NCBI GenBank assembly: GCA_013339765.2
Contig: CM023448.1
Span: forward strand, 21,097,295 to 21,161,294
Reading direction: 5' to 3'
Source of the DNA: Haemaphysalis longicornis
Taxonomy: Eukaryota > Arthropoda > Arachnida > Ixodida > Ixodidae
Length of the DNA stretch: 64,000 nucleotides
Part shown: positions 32,775-42,810 of the stretch, piece after piece
Layout of the letters: each line of letters starts with the position of its first letter
How positions within the stretch are numbered: the first letter of the stretch is position 1
Notes under the pieces: generated by a model
Seen by the model: only the letters and a program-made list of their open reading frames with translations
Database searches by the model: none
Told to the model about the DNA's origin: nothing
Program-made: the position numbers and the translations under genes

Positions 32775-33571
32775 ATGGCTGCCAGCAAACTCGCGACTGA
32801 ACGTCTGTCTCGGAGATTTCCGAAATTCAAAATCCCAACAGGAATCGTTGGTGATTCACTCATCAGACATGTCTTCAATCATTTCGACCCAAGCAATACC
32901 TCGGCACCGGGATTTGTGTCCTACGGCGGAGCACTGTTTGAGGATATCCTTGCCACCCTGCAGTACTTGCCGACCGGAGTTGATACCCTTGTCCTACACG
33001 TGGGTACGGTGGACCTAGCCTGGCGCGGATCGGCGGCGGCGGTGGCGGAGTTGAAGCGAACAGTGGAGCGGATACGACAACGTCGACCGGAGATGAAGAC
33101 CATCCTTCTCAGCCTCCCTCTTCCCCGCACCCCCAACCGTCGCAGAGGGGGTGCCAACCGGAAGTTTGTTCGTTGGTTTAACGCGGAGGCACAGCACTAC
33201 GCCCGGGAGGCTCGACAGCTGTGCCGTGCAGGGGTACTGGGGCCCCGGATTTTCTACATAGTTTAACAACGTATGGGTACGAGCTAGTTGGAACTCCATC
33301 TAAACACCGTAGGGCGCAGTAGGCAAGACAAAGGACGAAGGGGACACGGACGAGCGCTCGTCCGTGTCCCCTTCATTCTTTGCCTTGCCTACTGCGCTCT
33401 ATGGTGTTTCTACATAGATCACGAGTTCCGGACACTTCCCCCTTGGCCCTTCCTCGCCGCCGACGGGCTGCACGCGAGTTTCGAGGGCTTCGCGGTTCTG
33501 GCGCAACACTTTAAGGAGCGCCTGCGCTATCATCGCCCGCGTTGGGCCTCCACGCCTCGACTCAAATAAGA
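32775..33571 (+). pseudogene. PLE ORF1 copy P: SGNH/GDSL-hydrolase-like protein, interrupted by foldback insert
   Basis: The ATG at 32775 directly follows the terminal repeat. Residues 24-32 read IVGDSLIRH; Ser28 would be the nucleophile of block I. Tyr-Gly-Gly at 50-52 may serve as block II. Residues 75-81 read HVGTVDL, resembling block III GxND with Val for Asn. Block V (ADGLHASFEGF) lies after the insert, with Asp and His at the catalytic spacing. SGNH proteins are esterases or lipases; an esterase of this fold is known in ORF1 of CR1-type LINEs. The frame ends at 33266 only because of the 145-bp insert and resumes in the same frame at 33418. Function is inferred from motifs only. Confidence 0.65.
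33262..33406. mobile_element. 145-bp foldback insertion with 11-bp target duplication
   Basis: TTTCTACATAG occurs at 33251-33261 and again at 33407-33417, flanking the insert. Within it, 33304-33355 and 33356-33407 form a 52-bp inverted repeat with no spacer, centred on CGAGC/GCTCG, with few mismatches. The left 40 bp is unpaired. There is no coding potential. It looks like a MITE/foldback or a hairpin-forming retro-insert; the inverted PLE copy lacks it. Confidence 0.85.
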
Positions 33572-33846
33572 AACGGACACACATGACCAAGCGTTTCCCC
33601 CGGCCGGCCTGCCCCCCTGTCCTCCGTGCCTACCGTGCCCGCCGTGTCCACAACGTCCACCCCGTCCCACGCCTTCCCGAGCCCCGCCCATCCCAGAACG
33701 CCGCTACATGACACGCCTGGCCACGCAGGCGGTGTCGCAACCAAGCCGGGAGGCTGAGAATTGTCTTGCAGTGGAGACAGCTACGGCTCGCCTTGATCAT
33801 TCATGGTCTCCCTTTTTTTTGTCAATTACGAAATTAATCGACAAGC

Positions 33847-34735
33847 GTGTTTGCTTTAGATTTGCATGCTGGTCACTTGGAAATTTACGTCAACCAGAAC
33901 GCCGGACAAAGAGGCCTTCGTCTAGCCTGCACACCCTCGATGTGCACATTTAATCCGGAGGAAATTACGAAATGGGAGAAAGTGCTGTCCGATGCGTCGG
34001 TGGGTCTCACGGAGATTGTTTCGCAGCACAGCCGAAGACGGGACACGGAGTTTCTAGATGCCGAAATTCTAGCGAGGTCGCAATCGAATCTATCCGACTT
34101 AGAATGCAAGGAACTTAAAAACTTTGAGACGACAAAGAGGAAAGAAATATCACAACAAAAATTCCCCGCATTTACCCGAGGGGAAGAATGTGAAAGTGCG
34201 AATGCACGAGTTGAATTTGCGCGGTTCGGTAATGTTCGCGAAAGAGAGATCACACACACACACAACTACAAAGAAAGAAAGATGCATTTATTCACCGACA
34301 CCTATTTGTGTTGTCGTTGTACTTGATTGCTAGAGCGGATCTCAGCTTTGAAATTTCTTGTCAGTACTCCTTTAAGCGGGTGCATTAGCCCTTCTCACGC
34401 CCGATTCCTGGCCAATCCCCCACGTGGGTATGTGCCATGTCAGCGGCCAGGCAGCGCGCGCCCATCTCCCCCCGTTGCCAAGGATGACGAGGAGATTCCT
34501 TGCCAATCCCCCACGTGGGTATGTGATGCGGACATCGCCGGTGGACGCAGGTTCAGGGTCGCTTAAGAAGTGCATTGCACTTAAAAGATCAAGAAATTGC
34601 AACGCGATAACATTTCCCCCCGGTTTTTAGTCAACCCCGTGCAACCAACCCATCCCGTAGGCGTCACCCCAGATCCCGATGCTATATCTCGCCATGTGAA
34701 CGCACAACAAATGAACGTGGTAAATATGTGAAGCA
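33847..34735 (+). pseudogene. PLE ORF2 N-terminal (pre-RT) region, interrupted
   Basis: A frame from 33847 (LDLHAGHLEIYVNQ, then LSDLECKELKNFETTKRK) runs to about 34240 and is then lost in a block (about 34245-34615) that appears to be inserted. After it, RHVNAQQMNVVNM and a TGA at 34728-34730 precede SKTLSPAQEKLLSKGLRFCP, the LLSKGLxFxP motif that begins the conserved part of Penelope RT proteins. Assignment to ORF2 rests on position and on that continuation. Confidence 0.5.
34411..34525 (+). repeat. 24-bp direct repeat carrying a CACGTG palindrome
   Basis: GCCAATCCCCCACGTGGGTA plus TGTG occurs at 34411-34434 and 34502-34525, in a wider 32-bp match with one mismatch, 91 bp apart. It lies in the block that interrupts ORF2 and may belong to an inserted regulatory or LTR-like sequence. 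Confidence 0.85.
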
Positions 34736-36160
34736 AAACATTATCCCCGGCTCAAGAAAAACTTCTCTCAAAAGGTTTGAGATTTTGCCCAGCATCGGGA
34801 AATTTTAATGAGTTCCAAATATATCAGGATCTGGACACATTCGCACGTAATCTGCGTCTCCGGGAATACTTCCATGACCGCCCCAACACAAAAACACAAC
34901 TGTCTGGTGCGTCAAGCAAATCCTGGACACCAAAATACCGACGAGACCAGCACTTAGATATCTGTATAGCGGCTGTACAGAAGGATGTAATCCGGGCATA
35001 TTCACAGCACCAACCCGTGCGCAACAACTTATCAGTAGAAGAGCGAGCAGCTTTAAATTCCCTTCAAGCGGACACCAGTATAATTATCAAACCAGCGGAC
35101 AAGGGGGGAGCCATTGTTAGACTGGACAGGTCTTAATACTTGGAAGAGGCAATACGACAACTAAGCGACAGGCAATTCTATAATGAGCTACCAAATGACC
35201 CCACAAAATTCTATGCAAGTGAAATACACAACACCCTCAAATCTCTTGTCACGGAAGGTAATATAACTGCCGCGATGGTTAAAATTATGTCACCGGAACA
35301 TCCTGTCCCTGGTCGATTTTACTTGCTACCTAAAATACATAAGAGCAACCACCCGGGCAGACCCATTGTATCCAGTAATGGGACGGTGACAGAAAAAATT
35401 TCAAGCTTCATTAATCACATAATTAAGGACATCCCCGGTACGTTCTCGTCCTACATCAAAGATACCAGCCATTTTCTACAGGAAATTGCTGGTATCGCCA
35501 TATCCCCAGGGTTTTTTTCTGGGGACACTGGACGTGTGTTCATTGTACACAAATATTCCCCATTCGGAAGGCATCGCCGCGACCGTGGCAGCATTTACTG
35601 GCTTAACAGACATAGAGAGCGAAACAGATCAACAGACATAGAGAGCGAAACTCTCGCAACGCTTCTAAACATTGTACTAAATTATAACCACTTCGAATTC
35701 AACGAAAAGCACTTCCTTCAGATCAGTGGCACGGCGATGGGAACCAAGATGGCTTCAAATTACGCCAATATTTTTATGGCATCATTCGAAACTCTTTTCA
35801 TTGAGAAGCAACAAAAGAAACCACTGTTTTACAGGCGTTTTCTAGATGACATATTCATGATATGGAACCACGACAATGCAAGCCTTCTCGACTTCATTTC
35901 CAAATTTAACTGCCTCCATCAATCAATCAAGTTCACCCACGACATATCTCAATATACTTCCAACTTTTTGGATGTAACCCTTCAGGTACATGGCAACTCC
36001 CTCGCGACCACCGTCTACAAAAAACCCACGGATCGCCAACAGTACCTGCATTTTGACAGCAACCACCCACGACATTGCAAAGTTGGAATACCATACTCGC
36101 AGGCATACAGATACCGCCGAATCTTTTCTGATGTCCAAGAATTTGACAGAAACTCGTAAA
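34736..36160 (+). pseudogene. PLE ORF2 reverse transcriptase domain
   Basis: Family motifs are visible in order: LLSKGLRFCPAS, IIIKPADKGGAIV, FYLLPKIHKSNHPGRPIVS, the palm motif TLDVCSLYTNIPHSEG in a shifted frame (35522-35570), GTAMGTKMASNYANIFMASF, and FYRRFLDDIFMIW with the catalytic Asp pair near 35840. A stop at 35135 breaks the frame. A one-base change in a T run near 35513 and a 26-bp tandem duplication at 35605-35656 offset each other, so the frame reads through while the first catalytic Asp is out of frame. The copy is inactive; the fold is clearly Penelope RT. Confidence 0.88.
35605..35656 (+). repeat. 26-bp tandem duplication inside the PLE RT
   Basis: Units start at 35605 and 35631 (AACAGACATAGAGAGCGAAA in each). 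26 bp is not a multiple of three, so it shifts the frame and compensates for the upstream T-run change. Confidence 0.9.
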
Positions 36161-36328
36161 ATCTAAATAACATTGTTCTGAATCAAAATTACCCAGAAAA
36201 TATAATTGATGACGCAATCAACCGGGCCCAACGAACAGACCGCCAGTCAGCATTGTCAAAAGCCAATTCACAATTCACAATAAAAGGAAACACCCCAGAC
36301 CAACCTGGTATTACCATACGGTGCGAAC

Positions 36329-36937
36329 ATGCCACGAGTAAACAACATACTGAGCAGGCATTTCAACATGATCAGACAAAGTGAGCACCTGTCAGCTATC
36401 TTCCCCGAACCACCCCGTGTAGTGTATCGTAAAGACAAGAACTTAAGAGATATGCTTGTTAAGGCTAAAATTGGGGTCACGAAACAACACTCAGGCTGCC
36501 GCCCATGCGGGAAAACGCGCTGCAAAATCTGTCCCCTCATCACCCCAACCGACACGGCAAAATATAGCTTTTCCAAATTTTCCTTCCGAATAAAAGAAAG
36601 CCTTCACTGTGATTCCAGTAACGTCGTATACAGACTGCACTGCTAAATGTGTGGCAAGGACTATATTGGCCAGACCGAGAATGCATTCCGACTCAGATTC
36701 AACAACCACAAATCCCACGTCACCTCACAGCCGGATCTACCATTTTCCAAACATATGCGCCTGCCGGACCATTCCATTGAGCATATCAGAATCACTCTCC
36801 TGCAGTCCGGCTTCCGCTCTTCCCTCGAACGCGAGCAGAGGGAGTCCTACTTTATACATAAATTCCAGGCATTCACCCATGGCATCAATGACGACCCGGG
36901 CCGCCTCTCATTCTTACGACAAAAAGCTGCGCCTTAG
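36329..36937 (+). pseudogene. PLE ORF2 C-terminus: cysteine finger and GIY-YIG endonuclease
   Basis: Residues GCRPCGKTRCKICPLI form the Cys-rich finger found between RT and endonuclease in Penelope proteins. The GIY-YIG module follows: VVYRLHC in place of the GIY strand, a stop (TAA at 36644-36646), then CGKDYIGQTENAFRLRFNNH (YIG, with the Arg of the conserved helix) and SSLEREQRESYFIHKF, where the Glu ligand lies. The domain ends at 36937. GIY-YIG nucleases nick target DNA for priming in the canonical EN+ Penelope elements. One nonsense codon separates the two strands of the module. Confidence 0.85.
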
Positions 36938-37199
36938 ACGGAAATATTGGGACCTTGCGGGCGATGGAGGGGGTGAGCGCGGAACCGGGGCCGTGTATAC
37001 AACTTAAAAAAAAGCAAGAAGGAAAAAAGGAAACCCCGCTTTAGGGGCGAAGTCAAGCAAAACAAACGTGTAGAACGCCCCCGCCCCCCTTCCCCGCCCG
37101 TTCGGCAACAACCACCCATCTCATCAGTGACCTTAACAGCTGTGAGCGCGCCCCGCGGGCCCGCCGACGCACAGTGGCCTGAATTATGACCGCCGCACC

Positions 37200-37886
37200 A
37201 CTGACAGACAAACAACCGAAGAATGAGAAACGAAACCAAATCCTAGTGTTACTTGTTCCGCGGCTCGCTGGTCGCGCGGCAAAGCTTTGCTGCACCACTC
37301 GGTTTCGTCGAAGTGGCGCCAAGACGAGAGCTGCTGTAGGTTTAACCAGGAGTAAAACAACACCGAAAATGGGACAGGAAATTCCGAGTATGGCGCGGGG
37401 ACCATGTGTCGACTGGGCGGGCCGTCCATGCATGTGGCCTTCCAGTTTGACCGGAATCGAAGATCTATGCCTGTGCCGCCATCTTATGTCCGTCTCCCTT
37501 CATCCCCCCTTTTTTTGCCCCTTTTCCCTTCCCGCTGACTACTTTTACACCATTTGCGGAGCGCGCAGGACTCACTCTTATTTTTGATTTTGTGTTTTCT
37601 TGTGTGCCTCTTGTTACGTGTTTTTGTGCTGCCTTCTCGTCCGTGTTCTTTCCCCTTCCCTCACCTTCCACCTTTCTAGCCAATCGGAATGCCTCACTTG
37701 CTAAAACTGTTTGTAACACCCCTCACTCGCGACCTCTCCTGCAGGGATGAGGGAAGTAATCCTCCCTCACAGAAGTTTTTGTATAAAGGCGAAATGTGAG
37801 AAATTAAAATACAGCCCTGAAGAAGGAGTTTAACTCCGAAACTGTTGGCAACAAAAACGGGAAACGTGTCAGTGGACTTCTTTCAC

Positions 37887-37888
<2 letters not shown>
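37200..37888 (+). repeat. PLE 3' terminal repeat L4
   Basis: Direct copy of L3. The hairpin is shortened (AGGAGTTTAACTCC) but the stem is kept and the CTGAAGA/GAAAC boxes are intact (37817-37842). The repeat ends at TTTCAC, followed at once by (TA)n. Confidence 0.85.

Positions 37889-37921
<33 letters not shown>
37885..37921. repeat. (TA)n microsatellite
   Basis: Short TA tract between the PLE 3' end and the TRIM-like element. Its last four bases are ATAT. Confidence 0.9.
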
Positions 37922-38081
37922 TGTTACGAACGAGAGGACAATCCCCGATGTCGAACCATACTCGAAGTCGAGGAAGTGGCTGACGTGCAGCCGGTGTGAG
38001 CTCGACGATAGCCGCCATGTAAATAGTGTCAAATACATCATCCGCATCTCATGGTTCACGTCCTGTGCCACGTAACATGTT
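37922..38081 (+). repeat. TRIM left LTR
   Basis: 160-bp direct repeat, about 97 percent identical by eye to 38522-38681. It carries TGTTACG and CGTAACA as short inverted ends and a TATAAATAG-like stretch in the sister copy (CATATAAATAGTG at about 38618). Confidence 0.88.
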
Positions 38082-38521
38082 TGGTGGAGTGTGCGGGTTT
38101 CTCCCCGTCCTGGCCCCGGCGTCGCTCCGTCTCGGCACCGGCGCAAACATCGAGGGTACACGGGCCGTGTCGGGCAGCCCCAGCCCCGCCGCGACCAGCA
38201 CTTGACGATACCTCCGCCCCGTGTCCCCAGCCCGTGAGAAGCCGATCAAGAACCAAGACGCGACGAGATGTGACCAGCGAAGACGTGTCGTCCAGCCGTG
38301 TCCCCAGCCTTTTCGTCCGGTACGGTTCTGTGCACCCTCATCGGTTCGTCGTGGCCTTGTGGGCTTCGATGTTCGGGGACCAGCCGAAATCGGAGACCGC
38401 CGTCATCATTTGCTGTGGAAAGGACTTCAGTGTTAATACACATCGCATCTCATCCTCACCGCACCCATCCATTCACGGTGACCGAGCACGACCGGGACGG
38501 TGGTATTTGGCCGGGGAGTGA

Positions 38522-38681
38522 TGTTACGAACGAGAAGACAATCCCCGATGTCGAACCATACTCGAAGTCGAGGAAGTGGCTGACGCGCAGCCGGTGTGAG
38601 CTCGGCGATAGCCGCCATATAAATAGTGTTAAATACATCATCCGCATCTCATGGTTCACGTCCTGTGCCACGTAACATGTT
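38522..38681 (+). repeat. TRIM right LTR
   Basis: Sister of 37922-38081. It runs directly into the left LTR of Gypsy-3, so its own right target duplication is reduced to AT. Confidence 0.88.
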
Positions 38682-38683
38682 AT

Positions 38684-38851
38684 TGAAAGGGGGTTTATTG
38701 GTAGCGAAGCGCAGTCACCGAAACGGGCAGTCCAGGCTATGTCGGGCAGACTAGTCTTCTGCTTCTTCTGCCTCGCGGCCGCTGCTGGCGATGATTCGTG
38801 AACCAGCCATACGGGCGGGTTGGCCAGTGGTTGCACCAATTTCTCATTACA
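38684..38851 (-). repeat. Gypsy-3 3' LTR
   Basis: 168 bp; on the minus strand TGTAATGAG to CCCTTTCA. It differs from the right copy at only a couple of positions, so the insertion is fairly recent among those in the window. Confidence 0.9.
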
Positions 38852-38892
38852 ATTACCCCCCCGGAGAAGAGAGGGCCATCCTGGCTGTTGCG

Positions 38893-41800
38893 TCATGGCG
38901 CCGAAGAAACGATCGGTTCGTGGTAAGGCTTCAAACGCTGCACGTGCACGGTTTCACGACCACGCCTCCGGAGGTCCGCAGAAGGGGTCGTAGGCTCTAC
39001 AACGTAATTGACTGGGGAAACCCGTTCAATGACGCGGTAAGGCCCGTGATATTTCGACAGTAGCTTGCTGGATAGTCCCGGTGTAGTAGAGGGCACCCAA
39101 AGCCACACCAGGGAGCCAGGTAAATAGGTGGGGTCTGCAGCAACGTCATCATGACGATATTTTTGTCTCCACTGTTCTTCGGCAGTGAAACGTCGCGCCA
39201 GTTGTCGGCAGTCTTCCGCGCGTTTCGTGGCATCACAAAGGGGCGTACCCTCTGAAGGATCGGGTCGGTAGGGTAGGATGGTATCCAGAGTGCACGAGGG
39301 CTCACTTCCGTAGAGCAGAAAATAGGGGGAGAAACCCGTTGTAGCTTGGGTGGCGGTATTATATGCGTAGGTGATATAGGGTAGTACGAGGTTCCAGTTC
39401 TGGTGATCGTCGGCGACGTACTTGGCGAGCATATCCCCTAGTGTGCGATTGAAGCGTTCTGTCAAGCCGTTTGTTTGCAGGTGATAGGCAGTAGTTGTTC
39501 GATGCACGACGCGGCATGCCTTGAGCAGTGCTTCAACAACTTGGGACAAGAACACGCGTCCGCGATCACTAAGGAGCTCGCGAGGCGCTCCATGTCGCAA
39601 AATGAAGTGACTGAGAATAAAAGAAGCGACGTATCCTGCTGCAGCCGTTGGCAATGCAGCAGTCTCGGCATAGCGCGTCAGGTGGTCGATACCGACAATA
39701 ATCCACCGGTTACCAGCGGGCGTACAGGGCAGAGGTCCATAGAGGTCAATGCCAACACGGTCGAAGGGTTTCGCTGGACATGGTAACGGTTGTAAGGGAC
39801 CGACTGAAGTAGCGGGAGGAGACTTGCGGCGCTGGCACGTGGCACATGACTGGACGTACTTCCTAACGAAGTTGTACATGCCACGCCAGTAATAGCGCAA
39901 ACGGACCCGATGGTACGTCTTCAAGACGCCCGCGTGACCGCAGGTTGGGTCGGCGTGAAGGGAAGCACAATTGTCGGCACGGCGATGGCGCGGGATAACA
40001 AGAAGCCATTTGCGTCCTTCATCGAGGTAGTTACGGCGGTAAAGAAGGCCGTCGCGCAGTGCGAAGTGGGAAGCTTGTCTGTGAAGGGCACGGGATCCTC
40101 GGTGTGGGAACGGTCCAGAGAGGACGGAAATAATGGAAGAGATCCATGGATCCTTGCGTTGCTCAGTGCATAAATCTTCCAAGGAGAGAGCAGAAAGAAT
40201 GCTGTCCTCAGTCAAAACACAGGCAACCTCAGGAGGAAGCGGCGATCGGGACAGAGCGTCAGCGTCTTGATGTTTACGGCCCCACCGATAAATGACGCGT
40301 ATGTCGAACTCTTGAAACCGAAGAGCCCATCGCCCGGGGCGCCCGCATGGATCTTTTAAGGAGGACAGCCAGCAGAGCGCATGGTGGTCCGTGACGACGT
40401 CGAAAGGTCGGCCGTACAAATAGGGTCGAAACTTTCCCAGCGCCCATACAATGGCCAGACATTCCTTTTCCGTCACGGAGTAGTTGAATTCCGCCTTTGT
40501 CAACGTGCGACTCGCATATGCGACAACGTACTCGCTAAACCCAGGTTTCCCTTGTGCCAGCACTGCGCCGAGGCCAACTCCACTGGCCTCAGTGTGGATC
40601 TCCGTGGGAGCGCCCGGATCGAAGTACCGAAGGATAGGCGGTGAAGTGAGGAGCCGCCGCAAGGTCGTAAATGCGTCATCGCATGCTGGCGACAAGGCCG
40701 ATAGATCACCGACGCCGTCAGCGAGAAGCCGTGTAAGCAGGGATATGATCGACGCGAAGTTCCGTACGAAGCAGCGGAAGTAAGAGCAGAGGCCGATGAA
40801 ACTTCGTAAAGCCTTCATAGTTGTCGGCTTCGGGAATTCGGCCACAGCACGCAACTTGCTCTTGTCCGGGAGTATTCCGTCCTTAGACACGACGTGACCC
40901 AAAATGGTGAGATGACGCGCGGCAAAGTGGCACTTTTTAAGGTTGAGTTGTAGCTGGGCGTTGGTGATACAGGTAAGTACTTGCTGAGACGTGCAAGGTG
41001 CGTTCCAAAGTCAGGGGAAAACACAACGATATCGTCTAGAAAACACAGGCACGTCTTCCACTTCAAACCTCGTAGCACACCGTCCATCATTCGCTCGAAG
41101 GTGGCAGGGGCATTACAGAGCCCGAACGGCATGACCTTGAACTCAAAGAGGCCATCTGGGGTTACAAAGGCCGTTTTCGGGCGATCAGCATCCGCTGCAG
41201 GCACCTGCCAGTATCCAGAGCGTAAGTCCAGGGACGAAAAGAATTCAGCTCCTTGTAAGCAATCGAGGACATCATCAATGCGTGGTAGAGGATAGACGTC
41301 CTTGCGCGTAATGCCGTTTAGGCGCCGATAGTCCACACAAAATCTAATCGAGCCGTCCTTCTTCTTTACGAGAACAACGGGGGAGGCCCATGGGCTGTTC
41401 GATGGGCGAATGATGTCCCGTTGGAGCATGTCACGTACTTGCTCATCGATCACTTGACGCTCGCTAGGAGACACCCTATACGGTCGCTGCCGCAGCGGCG
41501 CATGCGATCCAGTGTCGATGGAATGGCTGACAATAGAGGTACCGCCAAGCGAGGGTTGTGCGCAGTCGAACGACGAACGGAAACGGCACAGGAGTTCCAG
41601 AAGTTGACATTTCTGCGCGGGCTCGAGAGCGTGATCGATTGAAGCATGAAACACGTCGTTGGAAAGCTGTGTCGTCGTCGAAGGGGTAAGAGCGGAAATG
41701 TCATGATCAGGCGTATTGTCTGGGACGTCAACGACCCGACAGGAATCCACGAGCTCGACCGTGCCAAGGCATTCTCCCCGTAGCAAGGAGCACGGGCTTG

Positions 41801-41930
41801 CGGACGGGTTGGTAACAATCATGCCAGTTTCGCCAGAATGAATTTTCAGCACAGCGAAAGGCAGCGGTATGCACCAGCGGCGGAGGAAGACCTCGGATGG
41901 CGAGAAAATGGCAGTTGCATCCCCAAAAGA
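38893..41930 (-). pseudogene. Gypsy-3 pol: linker, RT, RNase H, integrase (one main frameshift)
   Basis: A 345-codon frame (40815-41852) holds the linker and RT with VYPLPRIDDVLDCLQGAEFF, VMPFGLCNAPATFERMMDG and CLCFLDDIVVFS. A single-base deletion near 40980 moves the rest to a 669-codon frame (38893-40902): LGHVVSKDGILPDKSKLRAV, RNase H (TEASGVGLGAVLAQ, NYSVTEKECLAIVWALGKF, VVTDHHALCWL, HQDADALSR), then integrase with the HHCC finger (HADPTCGHAGVLKTYH, CATCQRRK), DDE core (GIDLYGPLPC, HGAPRELLSDRGRVF, NGLTERFNRTLGDML) and a C-terminal domain. The first RNase H Asp (TDASG) is Glu. This is the best-preserved pol here. Confidence 0.9.
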
Positions 41931-41935
41931 AGTAC

Positions 41936-42810
41936 AAGAGAGAGAGAGAGAGAGAGAGATTGAAGCTTTAATTTAACAGGAAGGCCGAAGCCAATGATGG
42001 GGTGCTTGGTGTGGGAAGGGGGATGTAGAGTATCAGTTTCAGTTCTTAGTGTCACTTCACAGTTTTTTAGTCGCTGTGACGGACTAGGCGTCGCCCTGCC
42101 AGACAACTCATGCCAGACCATTCTTAACTGCAAAGCTAGTGATCTGCGAAAGAAGCTCACCGCAGTCTATGTTGTCTGATATTTCAGGGAAGGTAAACAG
42201 GGTGTGAAGGGATGGAAGTTGTGTTCAATGCTCCTGCAAGTATACGCAGGACTAAATGAGATGGTGTAAATCAGATTTGGCGCTCAGATGTCAACAAGGG
42301 CAGTGTTCACGTCCTTCAGGTCTGCGGGTCCATTTCTGAATAATATGGGGAGTATATGCAGCGTCAGCACAAAACTTATTTACCAATATTTAAACCGCCC
42401 TTGGTCGCGTGCCAACATTGAAGAGGTAACCTGTCGGGGAGGCTATCTGGTATTCCTGTTGTCATTGCCTTCTTAAGTCGGAGCACGAGAAGCGCCGGAT
42501 GCGTAGGAGGGGAGGACAACGAGGAGTTCGGCGGAGAGGAACGAGCGATACTCTCCTGCGCTGCCTTGTGGCCAACCCGATTTCCTGGGTTCATGTCCTC
42601 ATGGCTCGGCACCCAGTCGACCCGGCCTTGTACTCCCTGTCCTCTAAGGAGTTCAGTTCAATACCGACGGGAGAACTCACATATATAGGAGTTCTGACAG
42701 GTTAAACAACCAATGCCAAAAAGAAATATTTGACGCATTCCGTATTGTGGGAGAAGGAAACGCTTGCTCCGGTACCCAGGCATTATCGAGCAACGAAGTG
42801 TATTTCTTGA
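41936..42810 (-). pseudogene. LINE 3' fragment (RNase H tail and 3' UTR) inside Gypsy-3
   Basis: The minus strand reads GVQGRVDWVPSHEDMNPGN and RVGHKAAQE (42540-42640), the His-containing end of a LINE-type RNase H (WxPxHxxxxGNxxAHxAA). The 3' end reads AAATTAAAGCTTCAATC followed by a (CT)n tail at 41936-41960. That resembles the 3' end of the LINE fragment near 10.04 kb, so the two may be one family. The fragment stands where gag and protease of Gypsy-3 should be. Confidence 0.7.

Larger units (their letters stand above)
32041..37888 (+). mobile_element. PLE copy P: Penelope-like element with SGNH ORF1 and RT/GIY-YIG ORF2
   Basis: In order on the plus strand: terminal repeat L3 (32041-32774), ORF1 with SGNH-hydrolase motifs (32775-33571), a Pro/Cys-rich tail, the ORF2 pre-RT region (from about 33850), RT (about 34750-36160), cysteine finger (about 36505-36560), GIY-YIG domain (36620-36937), a 260-bp tail, and terminal repeat L4 (37200-37888) ending at (TA)n. 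Direct repeats at both ends, a Penelope-type RT and a GIY-YIG endonuclease identify the superfamily. Stops and frameshifts make this copy inactive. Confidence 0.82.
37922..38681 (+). mobile_element. TRIM-like miniature LTR element (about 760 bp)
   Basis: Two direct repeats (37922-38081 and 38522-38681) start TGTTACGAAC and share CACGTAACATGTT at the end. A primer-binding start TGGTGGAGTGTGCGGG follows the left repeat. A purine-rich GGCCGGGGAGTGA precedes the right repeat. The 440-bp interior has no gag or pol; its one long frame has no known motif. This is the layout of terminal-repeat retrotransposons in miniature, which depend on proteins of larger relatives. The shared primer-binding start points to the Gypsy elements here as possible helpers (inference). 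Confidence 0.75.

Noticed and set aside
38082..38521. A protein-coding gene inside the TRIM interior (156-codon frame)
   Set aside because: The frame starts in the left LTR and ends at the right LTR, is Pro/Arg/Ser-rich and has no gag or pol motif.
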